NCBI GenBank assembly: GCA_024685135.1
Contig: JAIKWA010000050.1
Location: 20,718 to 84,717 of the forward strand
Length of the DNA: 64,000 bases
Source: Saccharofermentans sp.
GTDB taxonomy: Bacteria; Bacillota; Clostridia; Saccharofermentanales; Saccharofermentanaceae
Direction of reading: 5' to 3'
A program made the position numbers and the translations under genes. The notes beneath the pieces were generated by a model, which had not been told where the DNA came from, searched no databases, and saw only the letters and a list, made by a program, of their open reading frames with translations. Within the stretch, counting starts at the first letter, position 1; every line of letters begins with the position of its first letter. Positions 24,775 to 33,551 of the stretch are shown here, in pieces.

Positions 24775-25764
24775 TTAATTATATTTATTAGAATTGCCGT
24801 AGGTCTCAACTCTCATATCGACCCCACGGCTTGCAGCATAAAGCATTGAACTTTCCAATACAGATCTGCCGTATTCGGATGAATTATCCGGGATTACGAC
24901 CACCAGAGTCCTGCCCGTTATGGCCCCTATATGGTAATCTGACCCTTCAACCGAGTAATCGCCGCCTGTAAACGAAGCGAGCTTATCTATATGCTCGGTT
25001 ATCGTCTCACTGATATTCTCCCCGCTCTGATAAGTGGGTGCCGTCAGATCCATACTGACGAGGGACGTCGCCTGTCCCATCGTATAGTCGTCTATCGTGG
25101 GAAACTTCTTAGGAAGATTACATCCGTAGATCTCCCTGAAGTCTTCTCCCCTCGAGAAATTATCTTCGCTCCATATATCGTCTCCGGAAGACGAAGCACC
25201 TTCCGCAGCATTAAGAAATGTACTGAAATCACCATAGACCGGGATTATGTTATAGCAGCTCCTGTCTATCCTTCCTGCAAGAGTGACAACGGAATAATCA
25301 CAGGTTACTTCCAATACATTGTGTCCTTCGCTCAATCGCATAGTTACATCTATATCGTCCGGGCACATAAACTCAGAGCCCGAATTGCGCTCTATGAAGC
25401 ATTCCCTGATATTGCGCGCCATTGTACCTGCAAAGACAGCTTCAGTAAGATAATCCTCAAAGGCAAAATCAGATGCTATGTCCACGCCTGTAGCGATCTT
25501 AGCGACCGTGCTCACAACGCTCATGGCCTTGGTATCGCCTATGCCCAGATCCGGGAAGGCGTTAACCACCGTAGATATGTAGTCCGAAGCCGTGGTAGAC
25601 AGAGGACATATCAATGAAGCCTCCTCACAAGCCTGCGCCAACGAGCGCTTCATCTGTATATCTGTCTTATAGAAACTGATAACGCTTATTATGCCCGCTA
25701 TAAACGTGATCGTGACGGTAAAAGATATCGCCGCTTCAAGTGTTATAGAGCCCTTCTTATCCAT
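24775..25764 (-). CDS. TadE-like pseudopilin, large
   Basis: A 329-aa protein with a type-III-pilin-like N-terminus: KKG followed by SITLEAAISF, with glutamate at position +5 after the glycine cleavage site, then a hydrophobic helix (FTVTITFIAGIISVISFY). This is the TadE/TadG arrangement of minor pseudopilins in tight-adherence (Flp) secretion. The rest is extracytoplasmic with no recognised domain; it ends in an alpha/beta stretch TGRTLVVVIPDN. It is the third gene of a three-gene pseudopilin set, 9 nt after the DUF5702 gene. The Tad motor genes are not in this window. Confidence 0.72.
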   Translation of the reverse strand: MDKKGSITLEAAISFTVTITFIAGIISVISFYKTDIQMKRSLAQACEEASLICPLSTTASDYISTVVNAFPDLGIGDTKAMSVVSTVAKIATGVDIASDFAFEDYLTEAVFAGTMARNIRECFIERNSGSEFMCPDDIDVTMRLSEGHNVLEVTCDYSVVTLAGRIDRSCYNIIPVYGDFSTFLNAAEGASSSGDDIWSEDNFSRGEDFREIYGCNLPKKFPTIDDYTMGQATSLVSMDLTAPTYQSGENISETITEHIDKLASFTGGDYSVEGSDYHIGAITGRTLVVVIPDNSSEYGRSVLESSMLYAASRGVDMRVETYGNSNKYN

Positions 25765-25773
25765 AGCATTCTC

Positions 25774-27117
25774 CTATCTGTACAAAGCGTAGCTCTTATC
25801 TATACGGACAGATCCCGCTTCGCACGCACAGCCCGTATACAAAGTGCCGTAATCTCTGGTAAGCACATCCCTCATCCGGCTAAGGAGATAGTCGTCAGGC
25901 ACGAACATCATGAAGGCATTAACAAAATCCCTGTAGCATATGACGCCAACTTCAGTGCCCGATACTTCGAACAGAGTAATGGAGCCTCCGCCTAACACAT
26001 CAACAACGCCAATAACGCTCTGCACCGCAGATATGATCACTATCAGGACAGTAGTTATTATCTCGGGATCTATAACTGCCATACCGCCCGTCGCAGCGGC
26101 AATGACCGTGGAAAGCGCGATCGATATCGCATCAAGGACCGGCTTCAATGTCTCATCGGCAAAATTATCTATAACGTTCTTTATGAGCAGCACTCCGAAT
26201 ATAGCCATTGAGCAGAAGGCCGCGCCAAGTCTGCCGTCCATACCGCAAAGGATGTACTCGGCATCGAGATAGTTCTCCTCGTGTATATCGGTAAAGGACG
26301 TGCCGTTTATCGTGCAATCAGAATCATTGGGCACAATGCAATCGAAATTGCGCGATGCATAGTGAGCTATAGCAGGATGTATCGCGACCGTCATTACCGC
26401 ATCGGTCACTCCCGACTGAAGATCCAAGATGGTATCAAGTCCCGATACAACAGAGGACAGATCGGATACTCTCATATCGAGCCCTAAGTCTTCAAGATCG
26501 TTATCGGCAGATCTCACATCTGATACTATCCCGCCCAGACCTCTTGTCTGTGACCTTGCTTCCTCCCCGTCAAATTCAGGATCTTCGGATAAAGCATCCT
26601 CTATTAGAGAAGATACCGTGGATGCTCCGCTTAAGATATCTTCGATATAGCCTGCTGCAGGACTCGAAGTGATGCCCTTAATGGTATCTATTACCCCTGC
26701 AGTATCTGCCTGCTCGATGAGCCCTCCTATCTGCTCTGCAAGAAATTGCATATATATCCCGGACGCTCTGTACTGGTAGTAGACCGTTATCGCATCCTTA
26801 AGATCCTGCCCGGAGAGCTCCTTGGCGGGTAATACTACTACCGTCTCATCCAACTCGTATCCCTGCCTCGTTAAGGCGGCATCGAAGATATCCGTATTGA
26901 CTCCGTTTTGAGTAAAAGCATATATGCCATATACATCCAGAAGCTGCCTGTTATATTCGGCTAAGATGCACTCTACCTGAGCTCTTGCAGCTTCATTGAG
27001 AGTAAGAGTGTAATCAAGTTCCCAGACAAACACCAGGAAGGTGCATTCAACAAGGACCAGAGCAGACAGGATAAAGGCAATGAATATAGATATGGCTCCC
27101 CTCTTATTGCGTCTCAT
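25774..27117 (-). CDS. DUF5702 / TadG-like membrane-anchored protein
   Basis: Start moved from 27219 to the ATG at 27117, where GAGGAGTGAT precedes MRRNKRGAISIFIAFILSALVLVE. The 447-aa product has a pseudopilin-like helix after RG, but lacks the glutamate at +5. Then comes the LNEAARAQVECILAEYNRQLLDVYGIYAF block that I associate with DUF5702. A second hydrophobic region (about 310-390) includes FADETLKPVLDAISIALSTVIAAATGG. The function is unknown; in other Clostridia such proteins sit in Tad/Flp loci. It starts 1 nt after the stop of the small TadE-like gene. Confidence 0.75.
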   Translation of the reverse strand: MRRNKRGAISIFIAFILSALVLVECTFLVFVWELDYTLTLNEAARAQVECILAEYNRQLLDVYGIYAFTQNGVNTDIFDAALTRQGYELDETVVVLPAKELSGQDLKDAITVYYQYRASGIYMQFLAEQIGGLIEQADTAGVIDTIKGITSSPAAGYIEDILSGASTVSSLIEDALSEDPEFDGEEARSQTRGLGGIVSDVRSADNDLEDLGLDMRVSDLSSVVSGLDTILDLQSGVTDAVMTVAIHPAIAHYASRNFDCIVPNDSDCTINGTSFTDIHEENYLDAEYILCGMDGRLGAAFCSMAIFGVLLIKNVIDNFADETLKPVLDAISIALSTVIAAATGGMAVIDPEIITTVLIVIISAVQSVIGVVDVLGGGSITLFEVSGTEVGVICYRDFVNAFMMFVPDDYLLSRMRDVLTRDYGTLYTGCACEAGSVRIDKSYALYR

Positions 27118-27118
27118 A

Positions 27119-27400
27119 TCACTCCTCCGTATCAGCGAATATCCCGTATACCAGACGGTAGTTATCGGATATCCCGGTAAGATATGTATTGAGCTTCTCT
27201 GCAGATGTGTTATAGACATTGATCCCGTCCATTACAGAGCTGTCCATAAGACCGTCGTCATCTAAGTAGTAACGGGTCTCATTAGCGCCGTCTATCGCTT
27301 CTTCAAATGTATCTATGGCCAAAGTCTCAGGCCCCGTTATAAGGAATGTCAGGAATACGAGTATTACGCTCATGGAAATAGCTGCTTCAAGTGTTGACAT
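27119..27400 (-). CDS. TadE-like small pseudopilin
   Basis: The track starts with a GTG at 27418, but the Shine-Dalgarno GGAGGGG lies inside that extension. The ATG at 27400 gives a 93-aa protein, MSTLEAAISMSVILVFLTFLI, with Glu at +5 of the hydrophobic pilin-type helix. The rest is a short extracytoplasmic region (EEAIDGANETRYYLDDDG, DNYRLVYGIFADTEE). It is first of the three pseudopilin-type genes, downstream of the pheST terminator. No promoter was convincingly found. Confidence 0.68.
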   Translation of the reverse strand: MSTLEAAISMSVILVFLTFLITGPETLAIDTFEEAIDGANETRYYLDDDGLMDSSVMDGINVYNTSAEKLNTYLTGISDNYRLVYGIFADTEE

Positions 27401-27484
27401 TATCTGCCCCTCCTTCACCTTTTCTTACATAGATGATACAGAGATTTAAGGGCTGAAACTGCGACAAAAACCGACAAAAACCAA

Positions 27485-27509
27485 CAAAACAGCGCCCCGA
27501 AGGGCGCTG
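27485..27509 (-). terminator. Intrinsic terminator of pheST
   Basis: On minus: CAGCGCCC, loop TTCG, GGGCGCTG, then TTTTGTTGGTTTTTGTCGG. The T-rich tail continues as a degenerate 10-nt repeat (plus strand cgacaaaaac, about three copies, 27462-27490). It begins 28 nt after the pheT stop. Confidence 0.88.
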
Positions 27510-27536
27510 CTTAAAATTACATTTTGTTTTTGTCTG

Positions 27537-29954
27537 TCAGCTTCTGAGCTTTGCTCCGAGTTTGGAGTCGAGCTTGGATACGATGCTGTCGATATCGTTT
27601 CTTATATCATCGTCTGAAAGCGTCTTGTCATCAGCTCTGAATACGAGAGAGATGGCCACGGACTTGATGCCGATACCGAGCTTATCGTCCTGATACACAT
27701 CGAAGAACTTAACGTCCTTAAGATACTTGCCGCCTGCTGCCTTAGCTGTCTTCATGATGTCAGCAACGGTAACTTCTCTCTTGCAGATAAGAGCAAGGTC
27801 ACGAGTGATCCCGGGGAATCTCGGAAGGCTCTTATATACTCTTGCGCTCTTAGCAGCGTTAACGAGTGCCATGCAATCGAGCTCGAAGGCAACTGTTCCT
27901 TCGGGAGCATCGAATGCTGATGCAACATCGGGATTGATAACGCCCAACATACCGCAGCACTTGCCGTTTACGATAACCGAAGCAGTTCTTCCGGGATGGA
28001 AGGATGCGTTATCCGTAAGGGGCTCGAAGCCGTAGGATCTGATGCCCAATACCTTGAAGAGCTCTTCAAGATCTGCCTTTGTGGCATAGAATGTATCAGC
28101 GCTGTTGCCGGGCTTATATGCGAAGCCTGCAAGTGTCCTTCTCTCATTGGGAAGATCCTGTCCTTCGACGGGGAGATATACATAAGCAACTTCGAATACC
28201 TTTGCTTCGTTTACGCCTCTGCTGGAGTTCCTTGCAGCGATCTTGAGCATTGAAGGAAGCATCGTTGTTCTCATTACGGATGTATCGTCGCCCAAAGGAT
28301 TGGAGATCTTAAGCTGGTTCCTGAGAACGGAATCAGAAGGAACACAAAGGCTGTCAAGATCTGAAGGAGACTCAAACGAATATGTGATCGCTTCGTAGAA
28401 GCCCGTATATACCAAAGTATTGCGGATCTTCTCGATGGTCTGCTGCTCGGGCGTTCTTCCGCCTAATGTAGTCTCCTTACCTGACAGGAGCGTTGCTTCG
28501 ATCTTGTTGTAACCATAGAATCTTGCCACTTCCTCGGAGATATCAGCTTCGCCTTCAAGGTCGGGACGGAACGTGGGAGGTACGATGACCTCAACGCCGT
28601 TTTCTTCTGCGAAGGCACAGCCGAGATCGATAAGAGTCTTGCGCATAAAATCGACTGATGCATCGATACCGATAAAGCTGTTGATCTTCTCGGGTCTGAA
28701 CGGGATGTGGTTTACTTCACGCTTTGTCGGATAGCAATCGATATATCCCTTGGAGACCTTACCGCAACCTAAGAGCTCAACGAGCTCGCAGGCTCTGTCT
28801 AATGCTCTTAAAGCATTCTCGGGATCGAGGCCCTTCTCATATCTTGAAGAAGCCTCTGTACGGAGACCGTTGCCTATTGCGGTACGTCTTACGGATACGC
28901 CGTTGAATACTGCGGACTCGAAAAGGATAGTAGTTGTCTCGGGTAATACTTCTGAGTTCTCACCACCCATTACACCTGCGATAGCACAGGCCTTCTCCTC
29001 GTCTGCGATTACGAGCATGGAGGAATCGAGCGTGTGATCTGTGCCGTCTAATGTCTTGATCTGCTCGCCATCCTTAGCGCGTCTTACGATGATGTGCTTG
29101 CCTGCAAGATAGTTGAGGTCGAAGGCATGCATAGGCTGACCTAACTCGAGGCATACATAGTTTGTGATATCAACGATATTGTTGATGGGACGCATACCTG
29201 CCTGTGTGAGCTTATCTGCCATCCATGCAGGAGAAGGACCGATCTTAACGTCTTCAACGAGTCTTGAAGTATATCTGTAGCAAAGATCAGGTGCCTCGAT
29301 ATCAACCTTGGCAATATCCTTTATGTCGAGCGAGCCCTCCTGCTTGAGCTTAGGCTCAACAGGTCTGAAAGGCTTGCCTAATGTAACTGCGGCTTCCCTG
29401 CCGAGACCTTCGATGGAGAAGCAGTCAGGACGGTTGGATGTGATCTCAAAATCGATCGTTGCAGCACCGAGTCCGAGAAGTGACTTGATGTCTACTCCCA
29501 AAGGTGTGTCCTTAGGCATATTCCAGAGACCGTATTCCTCTGCACCGGGATGACCTTCTGCGGAAACTCCGAGCTCGTCAGCTGCGCAGCACATACCGTA
29601 GCTCTCTACGCCTCTTAACTTACCCTTCTTGATGTGAACGCCGCCCGGAAGGTGCGCGCCGACAACTGCAACGGGGCAGATCATGCCGACATAAACATTA
29701 GGTGCACCGCATACGATCTGAAGGTCTCTTCCGAGCTCATCGGAGCCCAGGTCGACCTTAAGTACATGAAGGTGGTCTGAATCAGGGTGATCGTTGATCT
29801 CTAAGATAGTGCCCGTATAGACACCGTCGATCTCGTCACCTGTTGTAATTACCTCTTCTACCTTAGAACCTGTCATGGTCATCATGTCGCCTAAGACCTT
29901 AGGTTCTACATCTATATCTGTGAAATCTTTAAGCCAGATTATCGGAGCTTTCAT
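27537..29954 (-). CDS. pheT: Phenylalanine-tRNA ligase beta subunit
   Basis: An 805-aa subunit of the (alpha-beta)2 enzyme that charges tRNA-Phe. Domains in order: EMAP/tRNA-binding OB fold (about 40-155; LQIVCGAPN), B3/B4 editing domain (about 205-385; ITSNRPDCFSIEGLGREA), B5 (about 400-475), the aaRS-like core and a C-terminal ferredoxin-like anticodon-binding domain (about 710-805; SLPRFPGITRDLALI). Length and order are normal. It lies 19 nt after pheS and is closed by the terminator at 27485-27509. Confidence 0.97.
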   Translation of the reverse strand: MKAPIIWLKDFTDIDVEPKVLGDMMTMTGSKVEEVITTGDEIDGVYTGTILEINDHPDSDHLHVLKVDLGSDELGRDLQIVCGAPNVYVGMICPVAVVGAHLPGGVHIKKGKLRGVESYGMCCAADELGVSAEGHPGAEEYGLWNMPKDTPLGVDIKSLLGLGAATIDFEITSNRPDCFSIEGLGREAAVTLGKPFRPVEPKLKQEGSLDIKDIAKVDIEAPDLCYRYTSRLVEDVKIGPSPAWMADKLTQAGMRPINNIVDITNYVCLELGQPMHAFDLNYLAGKHIIVRRAKDGEQIKTLDGTDHTLDSSMLVIADEEKACAIAGVMGGENSEVLPETTTILFESAVFNGVSVRRTAIGNGLRTEASSRYEKGLDPENALRALDRACELVELLGCGKVSKGYIDCYPTKREVNHIPFRPEKINSFIGIDASVDFMRKTLIDLGCAFAEENGVEVIVPPTFRPDLEGEADISEEVARFYGYNKIEATLLSGKETTLGGRTPEQQTIEKIRNTLVYTGFYEAITYSFESPSDLDSLCVPSDSVLRNQLKISNPLGDDTSVMRTTMLPSMLKIAARNSSRGVNEAKVFEVAYVYLPVEGQDLPNERRTLAGFAYKPGNSADTFYATKADLEELFKVLGIRSYGFEPLTDNASFHPGRTASVIVNGKCCGMLGVINPDVASAFDAPEGTVAFELDCMALVNAAKSARVYKSLPRFPGITRDLALICKREVTVADIMKTAKAAGGKYLKDVKFFDVYQDDKLGIGIKSVAISLVFRADDKTLSDDDIRNDIDSIVSKLDSKLGAKLRS

Positions 29955-29973
29955 CTGCTAATCCTCCCCTTCC

Positions 29974-31005
29974 TTACTTGAACTGTTCCAAGAATCTGAC
30001 ATCGTTCTCGTAGAGGAGTCTGATATCATCGATTCCGTATCTGCCCATTGCGGTTCTCTCGACACCGATGCCGAATGCGAAGCCGCTGTAAACTTCAGGG
30101 TCGATATTGCAGTTTCTCAAAACTTCGGGGTGGACCATGCCGGCACCGAGAACCTCGATCCAGCCCTCGCCCTTGCAGACATTACATCCGCAGCCGCCGC
30201 ACTTCCAGCATGTGAGGTCAACCTCAACAGAAGGCTCTGTAAACGGGAAATGGTGAGGTCTCAAACGGATCTCAGTCTTCTCACCGAAGAGCTTCTTTGC
30301 GAAGAGTCTCAAAGAACCGACGAGGTCGCCCATCGTAACGCCCTTATCGACAACAAGGCCTTCGATCTGGTGGAATACCGGTGAATGCGTTGCGTCAAGA
30401 GCATCAGATCTATAAACCTTACCCGGGCAGATGACCTTGAGCGGAGGCTTCTGATTCTCCATGATCCTGATCTGCATGCCGGATGTCTGAGTCCTGAGCA
30501 ATACGTTGTTGTTGAAATAGAATGTATCCTGTGTATCTCTTGCAGGATGTCCCTCAGGGATCCTGAGAAGCTCGAAGTTATACTTATCAAGCTCTACTTC
30601 AGGTCCTTCAGCTATCGAATAACCGAGTCCTAAGAAGATCTCGGAGATCTCGTTGATAGCCATGTTGAGAGGATGCCTTGCACCTGCACCCTTCATTGAG
30701 GAGGGGATGGTAACGTCGATGACCTCACGTCTTAACTTGTGAGCTCTCTCCTCTGCCTTGACCTTTGCCGCGATGTCTGCGAGTGCATCTTCCATATGGG
30801 TACGCACTTCGTTTGCAACCTTACCTACGACAGGTCTTTCTTCAGCGGTAAGACCGCCCATTCCTCTTAAGACCTGTGTGAGCTTACCCTTCTTACCTAA
30901 GAAGGCAACTCTGAGCTGTTCAGCTGCAGCAGAATCCTTAACCTGCTCCATTGCCTTGTCGAATTCTTCTTTTATGCCGACAAGGGAGTCCTTCATGTCA
31001 CTCAT
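29974..31005 (-). CDS. pheS: Phenylalanine-tRNA ligase alpha subunit
   Basis: Catalytic subunit of phenylalanyl-tRNA synthetase, class II. An N-terminal coiled coil (about 1-85) precedes the catalytic core with [20 protein letters not shown], then [14 protein letters not shown] (motif 1 region), [21 protein letters not shown] (motif 2) and [18 protein letters not shown] (motif 3). At 343 aa it has the usual length. ATGGAGGT lies just before the ATG. The leader to the divergent gene is only about 60-150 nt and shows no T-box specifier or AGGGTGG-type element, so the operon does not appear to be T-box regulated. Confidence 0.97.
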   Translation of the reverse strand: MSDMKDSLVGIKEEFDKAMEQVKDSAAAEQLRVAFLGKKGKLTQVLRGMGGLTAEERPVVGKVANEVRTHMEDALADIAAKVKAEERAHKLRREVIDVTIPSSMKGAGARHPLNMAINEISEIFLGLGYSIAEGPEVELDKYNFELLRIPEGHPARDTQDTFYFNNNVLLRTQTSGMQIRIMENQKPPLKVICPGKVYRSDALDATHSPVFHQIEGLVVDKGVTMGDLVGSLRLFAKKLFGEKTEIRLRPHHFPFTEPSVEVDLTCWKCGGCGCNVCKGEGWIEVLGAGMVHPEVLRNCNIDPEVYSGFAFGIGVERTAMGRYGIDDIRLLYENDVRFLEQFK

Positions 31006-31151
31006 ATAAAAACCTCCATGACAGAGTAATTTACAAACTGCACTATTTTAGCATATTAAGAGTAAAAATGCAGAAGATTGATGCACCTAAACACAAAAAT
31101 AAGAAATTTGTTAGTGCTATACTTGCAATATCAGCTTGGGAGGTGCCTCAA

Positions 31152-31481
31152 ATGCTTTGGAAACAGTTACCTGACAACATGGATTGGATGGATAAGCTTA
31201 AATATTTTTTAGTAAACGGCGAGACCGAAGTCACTCACAAAGATCTGTCTGACGCACTTTGCGTTTTGCTCGGCATGTACCTCGATGAATACAGTAACTG
31301 TCTTGCCCTCGAAGATGCGATATTAGAGGAATTCGGCGAAGATAAGCTAAACGATCTGATGGATAAGAGCATCACTGACAGCGCCATCTACCACTATTCG
31401 AAGCTCCTCGAAGCGCCTAGTGAGAGGCAAAGAAAACTCCTGGCCGTGGAATATCTCGAGAAGCTTCAGACTGAAGGCTGA
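31152..31481 (+). CDS. Hypothetical acidic soluble protein
   Basis: Unrecognised. The track ORF begins far upstream (30951) inside pheS. I place the start at the ATG at 31152 because GGGAGGTG sits 6 nt before it. The 109-aa product, MLWKQLPDNMDWMDKLKYFLVNG onward, is helical and acidic (LEDAILEEFGEDKLNDLMDKS), with no TM segment or known motif. An upstream in-frame ATG at 31068 (MQKIDAPKH) has only a weak AAGAG and is the alternative. It is divergent from pheS. Its last 16 nt overlap the convergent C_GCAxxG gene. Confidence 0.6.
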   Translation: MLWKQLPDNMDWMDKLKYFLVNGETEVTHKDLSDALCVLLGMYLDEYSNCLALEDAILEEFGEDKLNDLMDKSITDSAIYHYSKLLEAPSERQRKLLAVEYLEKLQTEG

Positions 31482-31846
31482 TCCTCGTTTAAGATCTCAT
31501 CCAGGATAGAACATGCATCCTCGATACAACCCGGGCAGGATCTGAGCATGGGACCGCCCGTCCTTCCCTTGAGCACTTTACACTGTGACGAAGTATTCTT
31601 CGAGATAAAACGCTCTTCCAATTCATCGACCTTATCGGGCCTTTTATTCTTGAGGACTTCCTGACATGCAAGAACTGCGCCGCATGTGCCCATCTTACCG
31701 CCCGAAAACATCATGCCCTTGAGCATTATCTCAGGCTCTTTGAGTCCCGATTCCTCGGCATATGTCGTAAGCACGCAGGCTCCGCACATCATCTTACCGA
31801 ATTTTGAGGCTGCCTGCCCCGCTCTGTTATACTGCTCCTTCGACAT
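31466..31846 (-). CDS. C_GCAxxG_C_C family redox-type protein
   Basis: A 126-aa cysteine-rich protein matching the C-GCAxxG-C-C family (putative redox-active). The motif is read as MMCGACVLTTYAEESG, then KGMMFSGGKMGTCGAVLACQ, with later cysteines in SQCKVLKG and MLRSCPGCIEDACSIL. The usual GCAQ/GCAxxG is slightly altered (CGACVL). The family is common in anaerobes and its partner is unknown. No clear ribosome binding site precedes the ATG. Because the first 20 nt overlap the upstream lipoprotein gene, translation is probably coupled. Confidence 0.75.
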   Translation of the reverse strand: MSKEQYNRAGQAASKFGKMMCGACVLTTYAEESGLKEPEIMLKGMMFSGGKMGTCGAVLACQEVLKNKRPDKVDELEERFISKNTSSQCKVLKGRTGGPMLRSCPGCIEDACSILDEILNEDQPSV

Positions 31847-32756
31847 CGATCAGTGTTAAGACTCCGTTCGTAAAAGTAAATGATATGACAAGATAGCCGC
31901 TTTGAGCAGCATCAAGTCCGTACATTATGGTTGTTGAGACATCTTCTCCGGCCTGTACTTCCTCGTTGTAGTGAGGCTGCCCGAATGTCGCTATAAGTTC
32001 ATCTACGGTAGTGACACCGAGCGTTATTGTATTGATTCCGACATCGTTGGGCACATCAGTGCTTCCTGCCAGAGAAGCATATGCATTAACGCTTGTGATA
32101 CGGCAATCTTCAATGGGGATCTCCACGTTTGTCGGATTCGTTACAGCCAGGGTTATCATGAACATCGGTTTTGAAAGATCTACGTCTTCAGCGTTCCAGC
32201 AGTTTACACCCGGCAAGGAGACATCGATGCCGTACTCGGTCTCGCCTGCTTCGATCGTTGTTCTATGAGAATCGAGAGAAGCAACAGCGCCGCTTGCGAT
32301 AAGGGATTTAAGATCGCTCGATATATCGTAATCCACGCCGTCTGCAGTAAGAGTATGTATTATGCCGTAACCACCCGGGATAGGCGGATATGTAACCGTT
32401 GTATTGCTTGTAGGATCTGTGGCCCTTGTGGCAGTAGGGGCGGCTGAAGGAAGCGTAGGGTCCACTACCGCTTCAGAGGGCAAACTCGGACGGTTGATGA
32501 TCTCCGTAAACTTAAATCTGTTTGCTTCCTCATCAAAAGTAACATGAGTCTCGATTATCCCGTCTGTAGAAAGGAATATCCATGTCGTCTCGCCGTCTTC
32601 CTCAGTCTCTTCGACGAGATCAAAATCAACTTCGTATTCTTCTTCGGCGGCAATCTCGGCCGTCTCCTCGTCAGGTTCTATCTTCCGTTTAAGAGAGCAC
32701 GAAGCGGCCGGCAGTACAAGACTTATAGCTAGCAAAGATGCGATTACTCTTCTCAT
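31827..32756 (-). CDS. Putative lipoprotein with acidic and Pro/Thr-rich linker
   Basis: The track start (32915) is too far upstream; AGGAGAAGGCT precedes the ATG at 32756. The 309-aa product begins MRRVIASLLAISLVLPAASCSLKRK, a lipoprotein signal with cleavage before the cysteine. An acidic stretch follows (EETAEIAAEEEYEVDFDLVEE). A linker of prolines and threonines (about 90-125; PTLPSAAPTATRATDPT) leads to a beta-rich domain (about 130-309) with a DELIATFGQPHYNEE segment. That segment resembles SmpA/OmlA-like or related lipoprotein folds, but I cannot assign it. It is extracytoplasmic, membrane anchored and of unknown function. Confidence 0.7.
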   Translation of the reverse strand: MRRVIASLLAISLVLPAASCSLKRKIEPDEETAEIAAEEEYEVDFDLVEETEEDGETTWIFLSTDGIIETHVTFDEEANRFKFTEIINRPSLPSEAVVDPTLPSAAPTATRATDPTSNTTVTYPPIPGGYGIIHTLTADGVDYDISSDLKSLIASGAVASLDSHRTTIEAGETEYGIDVSLPGVNCWNAEDVDLSKPMFMITLAVTNPTNVEIPIEDCRITSVNAYASLAGSTDVPNDVGINTITLGVTTVDELIATFGQPHYNEEVQAGEDVSTTIMYGLDAAQSGYLVISFTFTNGVLTLIDVEGAV

Positions 32757-32882
32757 AGCCTTCTCCTCATATATTGTCCATCCAATTATAGCATTATACC
32801 TCAGACTAAAAAAATATAGATATTTACCGTTACCTCTACAATCCCGTAAGTGCATTTGATAAAATAAGCACCGGAGGCATAT

Positions 32883-33551
32883 ATGACTATCTACGAAGCC
32901 ATACAGGAGAGACATTCCGTAAGGATCTTTAGGAAGGACCCTATCCCGGACGATGTGCTCAAACTCTTAAATCAGAGGATCAAGGAGCTTAACTCGGAAT
33001 ACGATGTCGAGCTCGCACTCGTTACCTCCAATACCAAGGTCATCAACACAGCATATAAATATACATTCACCAAGAATGCGGATAACTGCATCGTCCTTAC
33101 AGGCAAGAACAGACCCGGCATAGACGAGGTCATCGGCTATGTCGGTTGTGACATCATGCTCTATGCCCAGACATTAGGGCTCAACACCTGCTGGATGAGC
33201 GGCTCCATCAATAAAGGCGAAGCAAGAGATGCAGCAAGGGCAAAGCCCGGTTATCTCATCCCCGGTATAGTAGTTATCGGCTATGGTGAAAATCAAGGCA
33301 AGCCTCACAGATCCAAAGAATATAAAGATGTAGCAAGATATATTGGCGAAGCACCATACTGGTTCTATAAAGGCGTAGGCTGCGTGCTCTTAGCCCCTAC
33401 CGCCAATAATAAACAGGCATTCAATATAAAAGGTGATGCGGGGAAAGTACGCATCACCTGTGATAACGGTTCTTATTCCGGCTTAGAACTCGGGATTGCA
33501 AAATACCATTTCGAAGCCGGTGCCGGCAAAGATAATTTTACCTGGGCCTGA
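32883..33551 (+). CDS. Nitroreductase-family protein (PF14512-like)
   Basis: A 222-aa flavoprotein-type fold beginning MTIYEAIQERHSVRIFRKDP, where the RHSVR pattern is the FMN-phosphate-binding signature of nitroreductases. GLNTCWMSGSI and IPGIVVIGYG follow in the usual order. The C-terminal SGLELGIAKYHFEAGAG resembles the family of putative nitroreductases typified by TM1586. The substrate is unknown. CCGGAGGCAT gives a good ribosome binding site. It stands alone on plus, divergent from the lipoprotein, and its end abuts the convergent DHH gene with no gap. Confidence 0.82.
   Translation: MTIYEAIQERHSVRIFRKDPIPDDVLKLLNQRIKELNSEYDVELALVTSNTKVINTAYKYTFTKNADNCIVLTGKNRPGIDEVIGYVGCDIMLYAQTLGLNTCWMSGSINKGEARDAARAKPGYLIPGIVVIGYGENQGKPHRSKEYKDVARYIGEAPYWFYKGVGCVLLAPTANNKQAFNIKGDAGKVRITCDNGSYSGLELGIAKYHFEAGAGKDNFTWA

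Noticed and set aside
31006-31067. Promoter pair for pheS and the divergent gene
   Set aside because: AT-rich with a TAAAAT box on minus, but no -35 at a proper distance; not strong enough to list.
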